This document shows, in pieces, positions 1-8,495 of a DNA stretch of 52,219 nt (its first letter is position 1; every line of letters starts with the position of its first letter). The DNA lies in the NCBI GenBank assembly GCA_945874145.1, contig CAMCFN010000027.1:1-52219 (forward strand), in the 5' to 3' direction. Below the pieces are notes generated by a model. That model was not told the DNA's origin. It did not search any database and worked only from the letters and a program-made list of their open reading frames with translations. The position numbers and the translations under genes are program-made. This DNA comes from Akkermansia muciniphila (GTDB lineage: Bacteria > Verrucomicrobiota > Verrucomicrobiia > Limisphaerales > SXTU01).

Positions 1-1510
1 AATTGCCGCTGGTGCAGATGACCCGCATGTCGGGCACGACGGCATGCAGGCGCTGGATCAGTTGGTGGCCGTCCATGTGGGGCATCACCAGATCCGTCAC
101 CACCAGGTCCACATGGGAGTCAGGGTGCTCGATGACTTCCATGGCCTGCTGGCCATTGGCGGCGGTGAGCACCCGGTAGCCGAAGGAGGTGAGCACCATC
201 TCGCTCATGGTGAGGAGCAGTTCCTCGTCGTCCACGATGAGCACGGTTTGGTCCCCGCGCAGGTCCTCGTCGGCCAGCAGGCCCTCTTCGAGGGATTTGC
301 GGTCGGCCGGGAGGTAAACACGGACGGTGGTGCCCTGGCCGGGCGAGCTGGAAATGGCAAGGCTGCCGCCGTGGTTGGTGACGATGCCGTAGGCCCACGC
401 GAGACCGAGGCCGCGATGACCGCGCTTGGTCGTGAAAAAGGGATCCACCACTTGCGGCAGCACGTCTGCCGGGATGCCGGGGCCGGTGTCGTTGATTTCG
501 ATGCAAACGTAAGTGCCGGGCTGAAGCGTGACGCGCCCGTCTTCCGTGGGTCGGCTGAGCTCACGGTTCTGCGTGGAGACAGAGAGCGTGCCCTCTGCGC
601 CGACGGCCTCAACCGCATTGTCGAGAATCTTCTCCAACGCCTGCGCCAGCTTGGCCTCGCTGAACGGCGAGGAGAACTGGCGGGTCTCTAGATTGACACG
701 CCAGCTCACGCCGCCAGCGGCGCGGCCCTTGAACTGGTCCACCAGCTTGCGCACGAGTTGGTTCAAGTTTCCCGCCGCTTCGGGCTGCGCCTCCTGCTCC
801 TCGCGGCTGAAGGTGGACAAATCAAACGCAACCTGTGCCGCGCGCTCGGCGGCTTTCTCAATCTGCTGCACCGAGCCGCGCCACTGGTGCTCCGGCGGCA
901 TCTGGCCGAGGACGTGCGTGGTGTGGCCCAGGATGCTGGTGAGAGCGTTGTTGAAATCCATCGCCACCGTGCGCGTGAGCTGGAGGGCGCAGAGGAGCTT
1001 CTGCTCGAGCATGAAAACCCTCGAGCCAGGTTCGGGCCGGGGTTCGGTATGCGCAACTGATTCCAGTGCCGGACATGCGGGACTGGCCAGCTCGCTAGGC
1101 GACTGCTGCGGGGATGAAGGCTCGCCGGATTTCGCGGCGGATACGGCAGGTCGGGCGTGAATCTGGAGGATGTATTCCTTCTTCCCGTCCCGCTGCCATG
1201 GGCAGACATGGACGGAGAAGGCCACCAGGCCGCCCTTCGTTGTCTGCAGCTTGAGCGGGAAGGTGAAGGTGGACGCGCTCTCCAACTGCCGCAGAAACTG
1301 CTCGGCCGAGCAGCCGTTCTCGAAGGTCCACAGGCCGACAAGTCGTTTGGGTGGGTTGCCATCCCCGCCGCCGAAGACCGCACGTGCGAAGGCGTTGGCC
1401 TGTTGGATCTCGCCCGTGATGCCCACGACCAAGACCGGCCACGACGCGGTCTCCAGTGGGAACCCGGCCGCCTTCGCATCCGCCTCGGCCTGGGGCCGGC
1501 GGAAAAACAT
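1..1510 (-). CDS. Hybrid sensor kinase-like protein (PAS, HATPase, receiver), partial
   Basis: Partial gene: the 3' end runs off the left edge and about 503 codons are visible. In order: a PAS-like sensor region (about residues 20-125), a Pro/Ser/Ala-rich linker, a dimerisation helix (about 175-235), an HATPase_c domain with N-box LDNAVEAV, G1 box DTGPGIP and a GLGLAWAYGIV segment, then a receiver domain with VDDE (D427, D428) and phospho-acceptor D473 in VVTDLVMP. There is no signal peptide or membrane helix, so a cytoplasmic sensor is likely. The dimerisation helix reads VAMDFNNALTSILGH, whereas kinases of this type have HDFNN: the phosphorylatable His is Met184. It may be a pseudokinase or work mainly through its receiver. 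The ATG at 1510 is used here. An in-frame GTG at 1534 overlaps the cdd stop as GTGA and is an equally good coupled start. Family assignment is confident; signal and partner are unknown. Confidence 0.88.
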   Translation of the reverse strand, partial: MFFRRPQAEADAKAAGFPLETASWPVLVVGITGEIQQANAFARAVFGGGDGNPPKRLVGLWTFENGCSAEQFLRQLESASTFTFPLKLQTTKGGLVAFSVHVCPWQRDGKKEYILQIHARPAVSAAKSGEPSSPQQSPSELASPACPALESVAHTEPRPEPGSRVFMLEQKLLCALQLTRTVAMDFNNALTSILGHTTHVLGQMPPEHQWRGSVQQIEKAAERAAQVAFDLSTFSREEQEAQPEAAGNLNQLVRKLVDQFKGRAAGGVSWRVNLETRQFSSPFSEAKLAQALEKILDNAVEAVGAEGTLSVSTQNRELSRPTEDGRVTLQPGTYVCIEINDTGPGIPADVLPQVVDPFFTTKRGHRGLGLAWAYGIVTNHGGSLAISSSPGQGTTVRVYLPADRKSLEEGLLADEDLRGDQTVLIVDDEELLLTMSEMVLTSFGYRVLTAANGQQAMEVIEHPDSHVDLVVTDLVMPHMDGHQLIQRLHAVVPDMRVICTSGN

Positions 1511-1530
1511 CTGAGTGAATCCGGTGCCTT

Positions 1531-1947
1531 TCACTTGCGCGCGTGTTTGTTGCGCAGAGAGCGAAACGCTTCGGGTAGCAGTTGGTCAACGGTGAATTCG
1601 CGGAACTTCGACGGACGCCGGCTGTCCGCGACGAACACACGCGCGTCCGGCGCGTATTCCGCGAGCAACTGCCGGCACGCGCCACACGGCGCGGTCTTCG
1701 CACTCGGCGCGACGATGGCAACAGCGGTGAAATCCTTGTGTCCTTCGGTGAGCGCCTTGAAGAGCGCAATTCGCTCCGCGCAGCACGTCAGCCCGTAGCT
1801 GACGCTCTCGACGTTCGCGCCGCGAATGACCGTGCCATCGCGCGTGAGTAGCGCCGCGCCGACACGGAACTTCGAGTAAGGCGCGACCGCGCGGCGGCTG
1901 GCGCGCACGGCTTCGCGGAGGAGGGAGAGGGGGTCAAGGTCTGCCAT
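1531..1947 (-). CDS. cdd: Cytidine deaminase
   Basis: 138 residues, the usual size of the small tetrameric cytidine deaminases. It hydrolyses cytidine or deoxycytidine to uridine or deoxyuridine in pyrimidine salvage. The zinc and catalytic signatures are intact: C56-A-E58 in TCCAERIA and the PCGAC pair C88/C91. The N-terminal substrate motifs PYSKFRVGAAL and GANVESVSYGLT are also present. The start overlaps the end of the upstream purine nucleoside phosphorylase gene by 14 bases, and its stop overlaps a possible GTG start of the downstream sensor gene, so the three are probably translated from one mRNA. A cytoplasmic salvage role is well supported by both the motifs and the neighbour. Confidence 0.95.
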   Translation of the reverse strand: MADLDPLSLLREAVRASRRAVAPYSKFRVGAALLTRDGTVIRGANVESVSYGLTCCAERIALFKALTEGHKDFTAVAIVAPSAKTAPCGACRQLLAEYAPDARVFVADSRRPSKFREFTVDQLLPEAFRSLRNKHARK

Positions 1948-2776
1948 AAAGCCGGGCGAATTCTTCCAGCAACGCGCCGGTGTGGCGACTCGCGTCTTTG
2001 GCCGTCGCGAGCACTTCGTCGTGGGAGAGTGCGTGTGGACTCAGGCCGGCGGCTTGATTGCTGATGCACGAGACCGCCGCCACACGCAGGCCAAGATGCC
2101 GCGCCACGATGGCTTCCGGCACCGTGCTCATCCCCACCACGTCCGCGCCGAGCTTGGCGAACGCGCGAATCTCAGCGGGTGTCTCGTAAGTCGGCCCGGA
2201 CAGCGCGAGATACACGCCGCGATGCCAGCGCACGCGTGCCGTCCTTGCCGCCTTGTCCAACAAGCCGCCGAGCGCCGGGTCATAGACCTGCGAGAGGTCG
2301 AGAAAGCGTTTCAGCCCCGGAGGACACGGGCCGCGCAGCGGGTTCGTGCCCATGAAGTTGAGGTGGTCCGTCAGTCGCATGAAGTCGCCGGGGCGGAAGC
2401 GCCGGTTCACGCCGCCTGCCGCGTTGGTCAGCAACAAGTCGCGGATGCCGAACTCAGCGAGCACCCGCACGGCGAAGGTGACTTCCGCCATGGAGTGTCC
2501 CTCGTAGTAGTGCGCCCGGCCACTCAGCACGGCGACGGGTGTGCCACCGAGCTTGCCCAGCACGAGCTTGCCCGCGTGGCCTGGCACCGCCGTCTGCGGA
2601 AACCCCGGCAGCTTCGCGTAAGGAATCTCCTTCTCCACTTCGACACGCTCCAGCACCGGCCCGAACCCGCTGCCCAGCACGATGGCGAGCCGGGGCCGCA
2701 GCTTGCTGGCCTTCGCCACGACGCGCGTCGTGGACGCGGCTAACCCTCGACCCTCGACCCTCGACTTTCGACTCAT
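1934..2776 (-). CDS. punA: Purine nucleoside phosphorylase
   Basis: 280 residues, matching trimeric (class II) purine nucleoside phosphorylases, which split purine nucleosides with phosphate into base and (deoxy)ribose-1-phosphate. Visible signatures are the phosphate loop VLGSGFG, the segment SGRAHYYEGHSM, TNAAGGVN, LTDHLNFMGTNPL, the base-site region SGPTYETPAEIRAF, the GMSTVPEAIVARH block and SCISNQAAGL. It heads a salvage operon with cdd, which it overlaps. The first dozen residues are encoded by a degenerate 7-bp tandem repeat, so the true start may lie further in, for example at the GTG encoding the Val before AKASKLRPRLA. The distance from the assigned ATG to the phosphate loop is nevertheless acceptable for the family. 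Confidence 0.93.
   Translation of the reverse strand: MSRKSRVEGRGLAASTTRVVAKASKLRPRLAIVLGSGFGPVLERVEVEKEIPYAKLPGFPQTAVPGHAGKLVLGKLGGTPVAVLSGRAHYYEGHSMAEVTFAVRVLAEFGIRDLLLTNAAGGVNRRFRPGDFMRLTDHLNFMGTNPLRGPCPPGLKRFLDLSQVYDPALGGLLDKAARTARVRWHRGVYLALSGPTYETPAEIRAFAKLGADVVGMSTVPEAIVARHLGLRVAAVSCISNQAAGLSPHALSHDEVLATAKDASRHTGALLEEFARLYGRP
2740..2774 (-). repeat. Degenerate 7-bp tandem repeat at punA start
   Basis: Read on the minus strand, five heptamers follow the A of the punA start codon: GAGTCGA, AAGTCGA, GGGTCGA, GGGTCGA, GGGTTAG. The middle two are identical. They encode the low-information start of punA. The same 7-bp periodicity with different sequences is seen at 14530, 14711 and 17656. 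No recombinase or phage signal is adjacent. Confidence 0.7.
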
Positions 2777-2836
2777 AACGGGCTGTCAGCTTGCATTCTC
2801 ATCGCGCGGAATTAGGCTGCGCACCCTATTTGACTT

Positions 2837-3985
2837 ATGCAATTGAGCAACGAAGAAATCCGCCGCTACTCCCGCCACCTCATCCTGCCCGAGGTCGGCA
2901 TGGCGGGGCAGAAGAAGATTAAGGGCACCTCCGTCCTGTGCATCGGCGCGGGCGGACTCGGCTCGCCCATCGCGATGTATCTCGCTGCCGCCGGCATCGG
3001 GAAGATTGGCATCGTGGACTTCGACACGGTGGATTACTCGAACCTCCAGCGCCAAATCCTCCACACCGACGCCGACGTGGGCCGCTCCAAGGCCGAGTCC
3101 GCGAAGGAAACCCTCGCCGGCATCAACCCGAACACGGAAGTCGTCCTCCACAACACCCGCATCTCCGCCGAGAACGCCCTCGACCTCATCCGCCCCTACG
3201 ACATCGTCGTGGACGGCACGGACAACTTCCCCACGCGCTACCTCACCAACGACGCCTGCGTGCTGCTCAAGAAGCCCAACGTCTATGGCTCCATCTTCCG
3301 CTTCGAGGGCCAGGCCAGCGTCTTCGCGCCGCACCTCGGCGGGCCGTGCTACCGCTGCCTTTACCCCGAGCCGCCGCCGCCCGGCATGGTGCCGAGCTGC
3401 GCGGAAGGCGGCGTGCTCGGCGTATTGCCCGGCATCATCGGCTGCATCCAGGCCACGGAGATTTTGAAACTCGCGCTCGGCAAAGGCACGACGCTCGTCA
3501 ACCGCCTCGTGCTCTTCAACGCGCTGGACATGAAGTTCCGCGAACTCAAACTCCGCCGCGACCCGAAGTGCCCGCTCTGCGGTGACGCGCCGACCATCAA
3601 GGAGTTGATTGACTACGAGATTTTCTGCGGCATCCAGCCCGCGTCCACCGAGCCGGCGTCGAATCCCGACGAAGTCACCGTGCAGGACATGAAGCGCGCG
3701 CTCGACGACCCGAAGCTCGGCATCAAGGTCGTGGACGTGCGCGAGGCGGACGAATACGAAATCGCGAAGGTCAACGGTGTGCCGCTGCTCCCCCTGAGCC
3801 AGCTTAACCAGCGCTTCACCGAACTGGACCCGAACCAGCAATACTACCTGCATTGCAAAGGCGGCGTGCGCTCGCTCAAGGCGCTGAACTTCCTCCGCGA
3901 ACAGGGCTTCAAGTATGTGAAGTCCGTGAAGGGTGGCATTAGCGCTTGGAGCGACGAGGTGGATCACAGCGTGCCGAAGTATTGA
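2837..3985 (+). CDS. moeB: MoeB/ThiF adenylyltransferase with C-terminal rhodanese domain
   Basis: 382 residues. Residues 1-250 are a ThiF/MoeB E1-like domain with nucleotide loop GAGGLG (37-42), DFDTVDYSNLQRQ, and zinc cysteine pairs CYRC (171-174) and CPLC (245-248). Residues from about 275 to the end form a rhodanese domain with active-site loop HCKGGVRS, Cys340. Such fusions adenylate the C-terminal Gly-Gly of a small sulfur carrier (MoaD, ThiS or CysO type) and supply the sulfur as a persulfide, for molybdopterin, thiamin or cysteine synthesis, or tRNA thiolation. No carrier gene lies in the window, so the pathway cannot be fixed; MoeZ/MoeBR is an equally valid name. The start follows a short AT-rich stretch and no strong ribosome-binding site is visible. 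Cytoplasmic, intact. Confidence 0.93.
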   Translation: MQLSNEEIRRYSRHLILPEVGMAGQKKIKGTSVLCIGAGGLGSPIAMYLAAAGIGKIGIVDFDTVDYSNLQRQILHTDADVGRSKAESAKETLAGINPNTEVVLHNTRISAENALDLIRPYDIVVDGTDNFPTRYLTNDACVLLKKPNVYGSIFRFEGQASVFAPHLGGPCYRCLYPEPPPPGMVPSCAEGGVLGVLPGIIGCIQATEILKLALGKGTTLVNRLVLFNALDMKFRELKLRRDPKCPLCGDAPTIKELIDYEIFCGIQPASTEPASNPDEVTVQDMKRALDDPKLGIKVVDVREADEYEIAKVNGVPLLPLSQLNQRFTELDPNQQYYLHCKGGVRSLKALNFLREQGFKYVKSVKGGISAWSDEVDHSVPKY

Positions 3986-4058
3986 GCGCTCGTGCCGGCG
4001 CTTGCAGTCGCTGCGGCAGCCATAGACAACTTTGAGTCGTTGATTGCTTGTGGGCCGA

Positions 4059-4559
4059 ATGAAGCGCCGAACCAAATTTGTCATCGGCATCATTGGCGCG
4101 TTTTGCAGCCTTGGCCTGTTGCTCGTTTTACCATTTGTGTTTCTGGCGCTGATGAGCGGCCAGGCAACGACCGCTCAGGAAATCCCCGTAACCGAAGAGC
4201 GGCGTGAGCAGATGCGCGCTGTCGGCTATCCCATCACGCTGCTTCGCGAGTTTGAAGTAAGCAGTTCCAGCGGCTTCAACGGCGACGGCACCACCATCAA
4301 CGCAAACCTGTTTCCGGCTCGGGAATCGGCCGACTTGGTGGCGGCGCTCAAACGGAACCTTCCCGACCACACTTGGGGCGAGACCAGCTTGGGAATGGCT
4401 GTCAGTGGAACCTCGCTGCTCCAGAAGCTACCCACCGCGTTCTGGCCTGCTGGAGGTGCCGCACCAGTGCTAGCAGGCGGCTTCACAAACCGGACTTTGG
4501 AGCGCATCGCGGTGGACCGGACAAACGGGTTTTTGTATTTCATTTCGTGGCGGATGTGA
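4059..4559 (+). CDS. Hypothetical protein with N-terminal membrane anchor
   Basis: About 166 residues; family not recognised. Basic residues (MKRRTK) are followed by one hydrophobic helix of about 25 residues and then a soluble region rich in Ser, Thr and Gly. This reads as a signal anchor with the bulk outside the cytoplasm. No catalytic motif, metal site or repeat is visible. The ATG at 4059 is preferred over the TTG at 4044 because it places the positive charges directly before the helix. The gene converges on the minus-strand gene ending at 4614, with no clear terminator between them. Composition and codon use match its neighbours, so it is probably real. Confidence 0.6.
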   Translation: MKRRTKFVIGIIGAFCSLGLLLVLPFVFLALMSGQATTAQEIPVTEERREQMRAVGYPITLLREFEVSSSSGFNGDGTTINANLFPARESADLVAALKRNLPDHTWGETSLGMAVSGTSLLQKLPTAFWPAGGAAPVLAGGFTNRTLERIAVDRTNGFLYFISWRM

Positions 4560-4613
4560 GCCGCCGACGAACTTTCATTGGCCCTCTTCAGCAGCCGACA
4601 TCGGAACGCCGAG

Positions 4614-6962
4614 CTACTTGGCCGCCGCTTGCGTCGCCTTCCGCACTTTGATGAGCACGGGGGAACTCGTCGGCTTGCCATCTCCCGCGTTCTGGCGGGC
4701 GCTGCGGTTGATGACGTGACAGAGGCGGTCCGTCTCCGGCACCCAGCGGGAGCAAGTGAAGAAGATCTTCCGCTCCGTCTCGCCCGCCGCGATTTGCACG
4801 CCGTTCAGACCGATGTCCGACACGATGATGCCGTGCGGCAGGTTCTCGATGTCCATGTCCACGAGGTTCGTGTCGCCGTTGCGCACGACGCGCAGCCACG
4901 CTGGGACTTCCGTGCCGGGCGCGATGGTGATTTCGGGGATGCTCGTGGGAATCGAGCCCACGGCAGCGGCGGGCAATGGCGACGCGGAGTTTTGCAGCGA
5001 AAGGAAAACCTTCGGCGCGTCCGCGAGTTTGAGCGTGCCGAAGTTGTTTAACGGCTTCGTGACCGGCTGACCGTCCACCGTGGCGGTGGCCGTGAGCTTC
5101 ACATCCTTCCACGCGTCAGCAGTGGATTCGGCGGCGTCCGCGCTAGCGAAGATGGTGCCGTCCGCTTCGAAGTGTCCGGCCTCGACCACCAGCGGCGTCG
5201 AGGCGAACCAGCCCTTCGGCATGCCGCTCACGTCCACGCGCACCGCGCCGGTGAAGCCGTCGGCGCGGTCGAGCTTCACCGAGAAGTTTCGGCCCGAGCC
5301 GCGCGGGATGGTTTGGTTCGCGCCGGTCAGCGTCGCCGTGAAGTCCGGCTTTGCCTCGCGCACGATGAGCCGGTAGGCGTAGCGGTCGCCGCTGAAACCC
5401 TTCGACTCCGTGACGCGCACGAGGTAGCTGCCGTCGGCGGGCGGAGTGAAGTTCACGCGCGAGTCAGTGCCCAGCTTGCGCTCGCCGTCGTCGTCGTTCG
5501 CGTAGGTCAGTTTGAAAAGCGGCAGGCCGTTCGGCACGAACTGCGCGCCCGGCGGATGCGGCTCGATGATATAGGCCGGCTCGTCGAGCGGATGCGCGAC
5601 AGGGCTGGTGTCGAAGTAAGCGAGGCGACCGCCGCGATTGTAGAGCAGGAAGCCCGCGTCCGGCCCGCGGGGCGCGCGGAAGAGCCGAGCGACCTCGCCG
5701 CCGAAGTAAAGGAACTGGTTCAGCTCCATCTCTTCCCAGTTCACGAGCCGCACGTCGGGGTTGTTCGAGTCAATGCCCCGGAAGGTCACGCTCGAATCGC
5801 GCACGGCCTGTAGCCACAGCCGCTCGACGGGCCGGCCATCGGCGTGCAGCACCTCAATCTTCGTGTCTGCCGGAGAACCGCGCCGCGACGCCATCGTCTC
5901 GATGACCCAGCGCTGCCCTTTCTTCGCGTCGAAGCGGAAATGGTCGGTGTCCGTGGGTTTGCTCAGGCGACCGTTCACCGCGCCGGGGACTTGCATCGAA
6001 GTCGCACCGGCCGGTGTGTCGTTTGGCTCAGCTTCCAACAGCTCCGGCGTCGCGCTGGCGAGCGCCTTGAACTCCTTTCGCGCGCGGAACCGCTCAGCGT
6101 CCACGGGCACGGTGATTTCGCCCATCGCGCCGGCCTTCACCTTCACGGTCGCACCGGCCGGCAGGTTTTCGCCCGCGAGTTGGATGACCGATTCCTTCTC
6201 CGCCGGCACCGCCATCGGGAAGACGCCGGTGACCACCGGCAACTCGCCCACCGACAAGCGGAAGAAATGCTCCGGCGATGCCATGTATTGCAGGTCGCTC
6301 ACACGCACGGTGTAACGGCCCGCGGCGGCGAGGCGATGCACGAGCAGCGCGTCCGAACTGCCATCAAAACCACGGTTCACCACCAGCACGCGCCCGCGCG
6401 CGTCGAGCAGCGTGAGCATCGCGTTCAAGGCCTTCGAGCCGAGGCGCTCGGCGGCGAGGTCGCAGACGAGGTTCTGGCCTGCGACGGCGTTGAAGCTGAA
6501 CTCCACCGGCCTGCCCGGCTGCTCCAGCGTGCCCCAGAAACTCACGGGCAACGTCTCGGTCTTCGTCGTGTCCGTCGCCTGCCGCAAATCATCCACATGC
6601 AGCTTCACCCGCGCGCTTTCGCCCGCCGCGCTCTTCACGGACAGCTCATAGCTCCCGCGTGCGAGGTCCGGCGCGACAGTGACCGCGAGCCACGCCTCAC
6701 CCGCCTTCGCCTCCGGCAGCAACGCGCCGGTGAGCTTGGGACTGTGGAACGTGACATTGGTCAGCCCCGCGAGATTGCTGCCGACAAGCTTGAGCCGCGT
6801 CTCCACGCCGCGCTGGACTCCGCGCGGTTCGAGTCGCGTGATGGCGGGCGCAGCGGCGGGAGCCATTTCCTTCGCCTTCGCCTTCGGCTTTGGCTCAGCG
6901 GCGGACAATGATGCTAACGCCACTGTGACCAATAGGGCGGCGCAGCGAATCACGAAGTTCAT
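4614..6962 (-). CDS. Secreted multi-domain protein with PPC (pre-peptidase C-terminal) and Ig-like domains
   Basis: About 782 residues from the chosen ATG at 6962, which starts a good signal peptide (MNFVIRCAALLV to about SLSAAEP). An ATG 13 codons upstream gives an unlikely N-terminus. After a Lys/Ala/Pro linker come an IPT/TIG-like Ig domain (PAITRLEPRGVQRGVE), two beta-sandwich segments typical of PPC domains (LPVSFWGTLEQPGRPVEFSF; ELLEAEPNDTPAGATSM then TDTDHFRFDAKKGQRW), and more Ig-like domains. EPNDT followed by DTDHFRF is the PPC signature. No protease or other catalytic triad is visible. In planctomycete and verrucomicrobial genomes such proteins often sit beside DUF1501 and PSC genes; here it follows the DUF1501 gene at 7095-8495 on the same strand, though an intrinsic terminator lies between. 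An extracellular binding or structural role is inferred. Confidence 0.82.
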   Translation of the reverse strand: MNFVIRCAALLVTVALASLSAAEPKPKAKAKEMAPAAAPAITRLEPRGVQRGVETRLKLVGSNLAGLTNVTFHSPKLTGALLPEAKAGEAWLAVTVAPDLARGSYELSVKSAAGESARVKLHVDDLRQATDTTKTETLPVSFWGTLEQPGRPVEFSFNAVAGQNLVCDLAAERLGSKALNAMLTLLDARGRVLVVNRGFDGSSDALLVHRLAAAGRYTVRVSDLQYMASPEHFFRLSVGELPVVTGVFPMAVPAEKESVIQLAGENLPAGATVKVKAGAMGEITVPVDAERFRARKEFKALASATPELLEAEPNDTPAGATSMQVPGAVNGRLSKPTDTDHFRFDAKKGQRWVIETMASRRGSPADTKIEVLHADGRPVERLWLQAVRDSSVTFRGIDSNNPDVRLVNWEEMELNQFLYFGGEVARLFRAPRGPDAGFLLYNRGGRLAYFDTSPVAHPLDEPAYIIEPHPPGAQFVPNGLPLFKLTYANDDDGERKLGTDSRVNFTPPADGSYLVRVTESKGFSGDRYAYRLIVREAKPDFTATLTGANQTIPRGSGRNFSVKLDRADGFTGAVRVDVSGMPKGWFASTPLVVEAGHFEADGTIFASADAAESTADAWKDVKLTATATVDGQPVTKPLNNFGTLKLADAPKVFLSLQNSASPLPAAAVGSIPTSIPEITIAPGTEVPAWLRVVRNGDTNLVDMDIENLPHGIIVSDIGLNGVQIAAGETERKIFFTCSRWVPETDRLCHVINRSARQNAGDGKPTSSPVLIKVRKATQAAAK

Positions 6963-7024
6963 GTGCCGGAATCTGACGAAACTCCCGTCCTGCCGCGACA
7001 AGATTTCTCAAGGAAGTCCGCAGC

Positions 7025-7065
7025 AAAAATTTCGGGCCGGCAGGGAGTCGATCCCATGCCGGCCC
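7025..7065 (-). terminator. Intrinsic terminator after DUF1501 gene
   Basis: Arms GGGCCGGCAGGGA (7034-7046) and TCCCATGCCGGCCC (7052-7065) pair over about 13 bp with one bulged base and a GTCGA loop. On the minus strand the stem is followed by GAAATTTTT, a short U-tract. Orientation and position fit termination of the DUF1501 transcript before the PPC-protein gene. Confidence 0.8.
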
Positions 7066-7094
7066 AAAGTGTTCGAGAGGCTGTGTTCTGCAGG

Positions 7095-8495
7095 TCAGGC
7101 CATGATGCCTTTGACCACGCTGCCGTAAACATCGGTGAGGCGGAAGTCGCGGCCGTTGTAGCGGAAGGTGAGCTTCTCGTGGTCGAAGCCCAAGGCGTGC
7201 AGGATGGTCGCGTGTAGGTCGTGGTTGTGGACTTTGTTCTCGACGGCGTTGTAGCCGAATTCGTCGGTCGCGCCGTAGGCTTGGCCACCCTTGACGCCGC
7301 CACCGGCGAGCCAAGCGCAGAAGCCCTTGTTGTGGTGGTCGCGGCCGGGTTCGCCGCGTTGCCCGCGGTCGTGGCGGGGGGTGCGGCCAAATTCGCCGCC
7401 CCAGATGACGAGGGTGTCGTCGAGCATGCCGCGTTGCTTAAGATCGGTGAGCAGCGCGGCCAACGGTTGGTCGCACTCGGAGGCTTTCTTCCGGAGGTTG
7501 GTGCCGACAGCAGTGTGGTGGTCCCAGCCGCCGTGCCAAGTCTGGACGAAGCGCACGCCTTTCTCGACGAGTCGGCGGGCGACGAGCAATTGCCGGCCTT
7601 GCTGGCTGTCCCCGTAGAGCTTCTTCACGCTCTCGGGTTCGCGGCTGATGTCGAAGGCGTCGGTCGCCTCGGTCTGCATCTGGTAGGCGAGTTCAAAGCT
7701 CTGGACGCGGGCTTCGAGCTGAGCTTCACGGCCGAGGTCTTGTGCGTGGGCTTCGTTGAAGGCTTTGACGAGGTCGAGTTGTTCGCGCTGGCGGGCGAGG
7801 CTCAGGTGCTGGCTCTTGATATTCTCGATGATCTTGTCCACCGAGGCGGATGCGTTGTTCACGAGGGTGCCTTGATACGCGCCGGGCAGGAAGGCGGAGC
7901 GCCAGTTGGCCGCGCCACCGAGGCCGCCGCCGAGGGCGATGAAGCCGGGCAAATTCTGGTTCTCCGTGCCGAGGCCGTAGGTGACCCAGGAGCCCATGGA
8001 GGGTTTCACAAGCCGACCGGAGCCGGTGGTCATCATCAGCGTAGCGAACTCATGCGAGGGGACATCGGTTGTCATGGAGCGCACGACGCAGATGTCGTCT
8101 ATGCACTTGCCGAGGCTTTCCCAGATCTCGCTGACCTCGACGCCCGACTTGCCTTGCTTGGCGAACTTGAACTGCGTGGGCAGCGGCACGCCGCCGATGG
8201 CATCCAGTTTTTCGTCACCGTGCTTGGCCAGCGCAGGTTTGGGATCCCAGGTGTCGATGTGCGAGGGGCCGCCTTGAGCCATCACGTGGATGACACGTTT
8301 GGCGCGGCCGGTGAAGTGCGGCTGTTTGGGGGAGAGCGGATTGGCGGAGCTGGCCGCCTGGGCGCGTCCGCCCAGCTCGGGACCGAGCAACCAGGCGAGG
8401 CTGAGGGCCCCCATGCCCATGCCGAAGCGATTCAAAAACTGGCGGCGGCTGCTGAAGAAATCCTCGATTTGGGGCTGATGTTGTTTCGGATCCAT
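7095..8495 (-). CDS. DUF1501 family exported protein (Tat signal)
   Basis: About 466 residues from the ATG at 8495 (MDPKQHQ). The N-terminus has a twin-arginine signal, SRRQFLNRFGMGMGALSLAW, so folded export is expected. The DUF1501 core is intact: GGPSHIDTWDPKP near the N-terminus, [38 protein letters not shown] and LAGGGVKGG near the C-terminus. The His/Asp motifs suggest a metal site like that of alkaline-phosphatase-fold enzymes, but no activity is established for the family. These proteins are normally encoded next to DUF1549/DUF1553 cytochrome-type partners. Here the nearest partner is across the divergent intergenic region (10392-13964), which already has its own DUF1501. An in-frame ATG at 8558 would add 21 residues before the Tat signal and lies inside a palindrome, so it is less likely. 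Confidence 0.9.
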   Translation of the reverse strand: MDPKQHQPQIEDFFSSRRQFLNRFGMGMGALSLAWLLGPELGGRAQAASSANPLSPKQPHFTGRAKRVIHVMAQGGPSHIDTWDPKPALAKHGDEKLDAIGGVPLPTQFKFAKQGKSGVEVSEIWESLGKCIDDICVVRSMTTDVPSHEFATLMMTTGSGRLVKPSMGSWVTYGLGTENQNLPGFIALGGGLGGAANWRSAFLPGAYQGTLVNNASASVDKIIENIKSQHLSLARQREQLDLVKAFNEAHAQDLGREAQLEARVQSFELAYQMQTEATDAFDISREPESVKKLYGDSQQGRQLLVARRLVEKGVRFVQTWHGGWDHHTAVGTNLRKKASECDQPLAALLTDLKQRGMLDDTLVIWGGEFGRTPRHDRGQRGEPGRDHHNKGFCAWLAGGGVKGGQAYGATDEFGYNAVENKVHNHDLHATILHALGFDHEKLTFRYNGRDFRLTDVYGSVVKGIMA

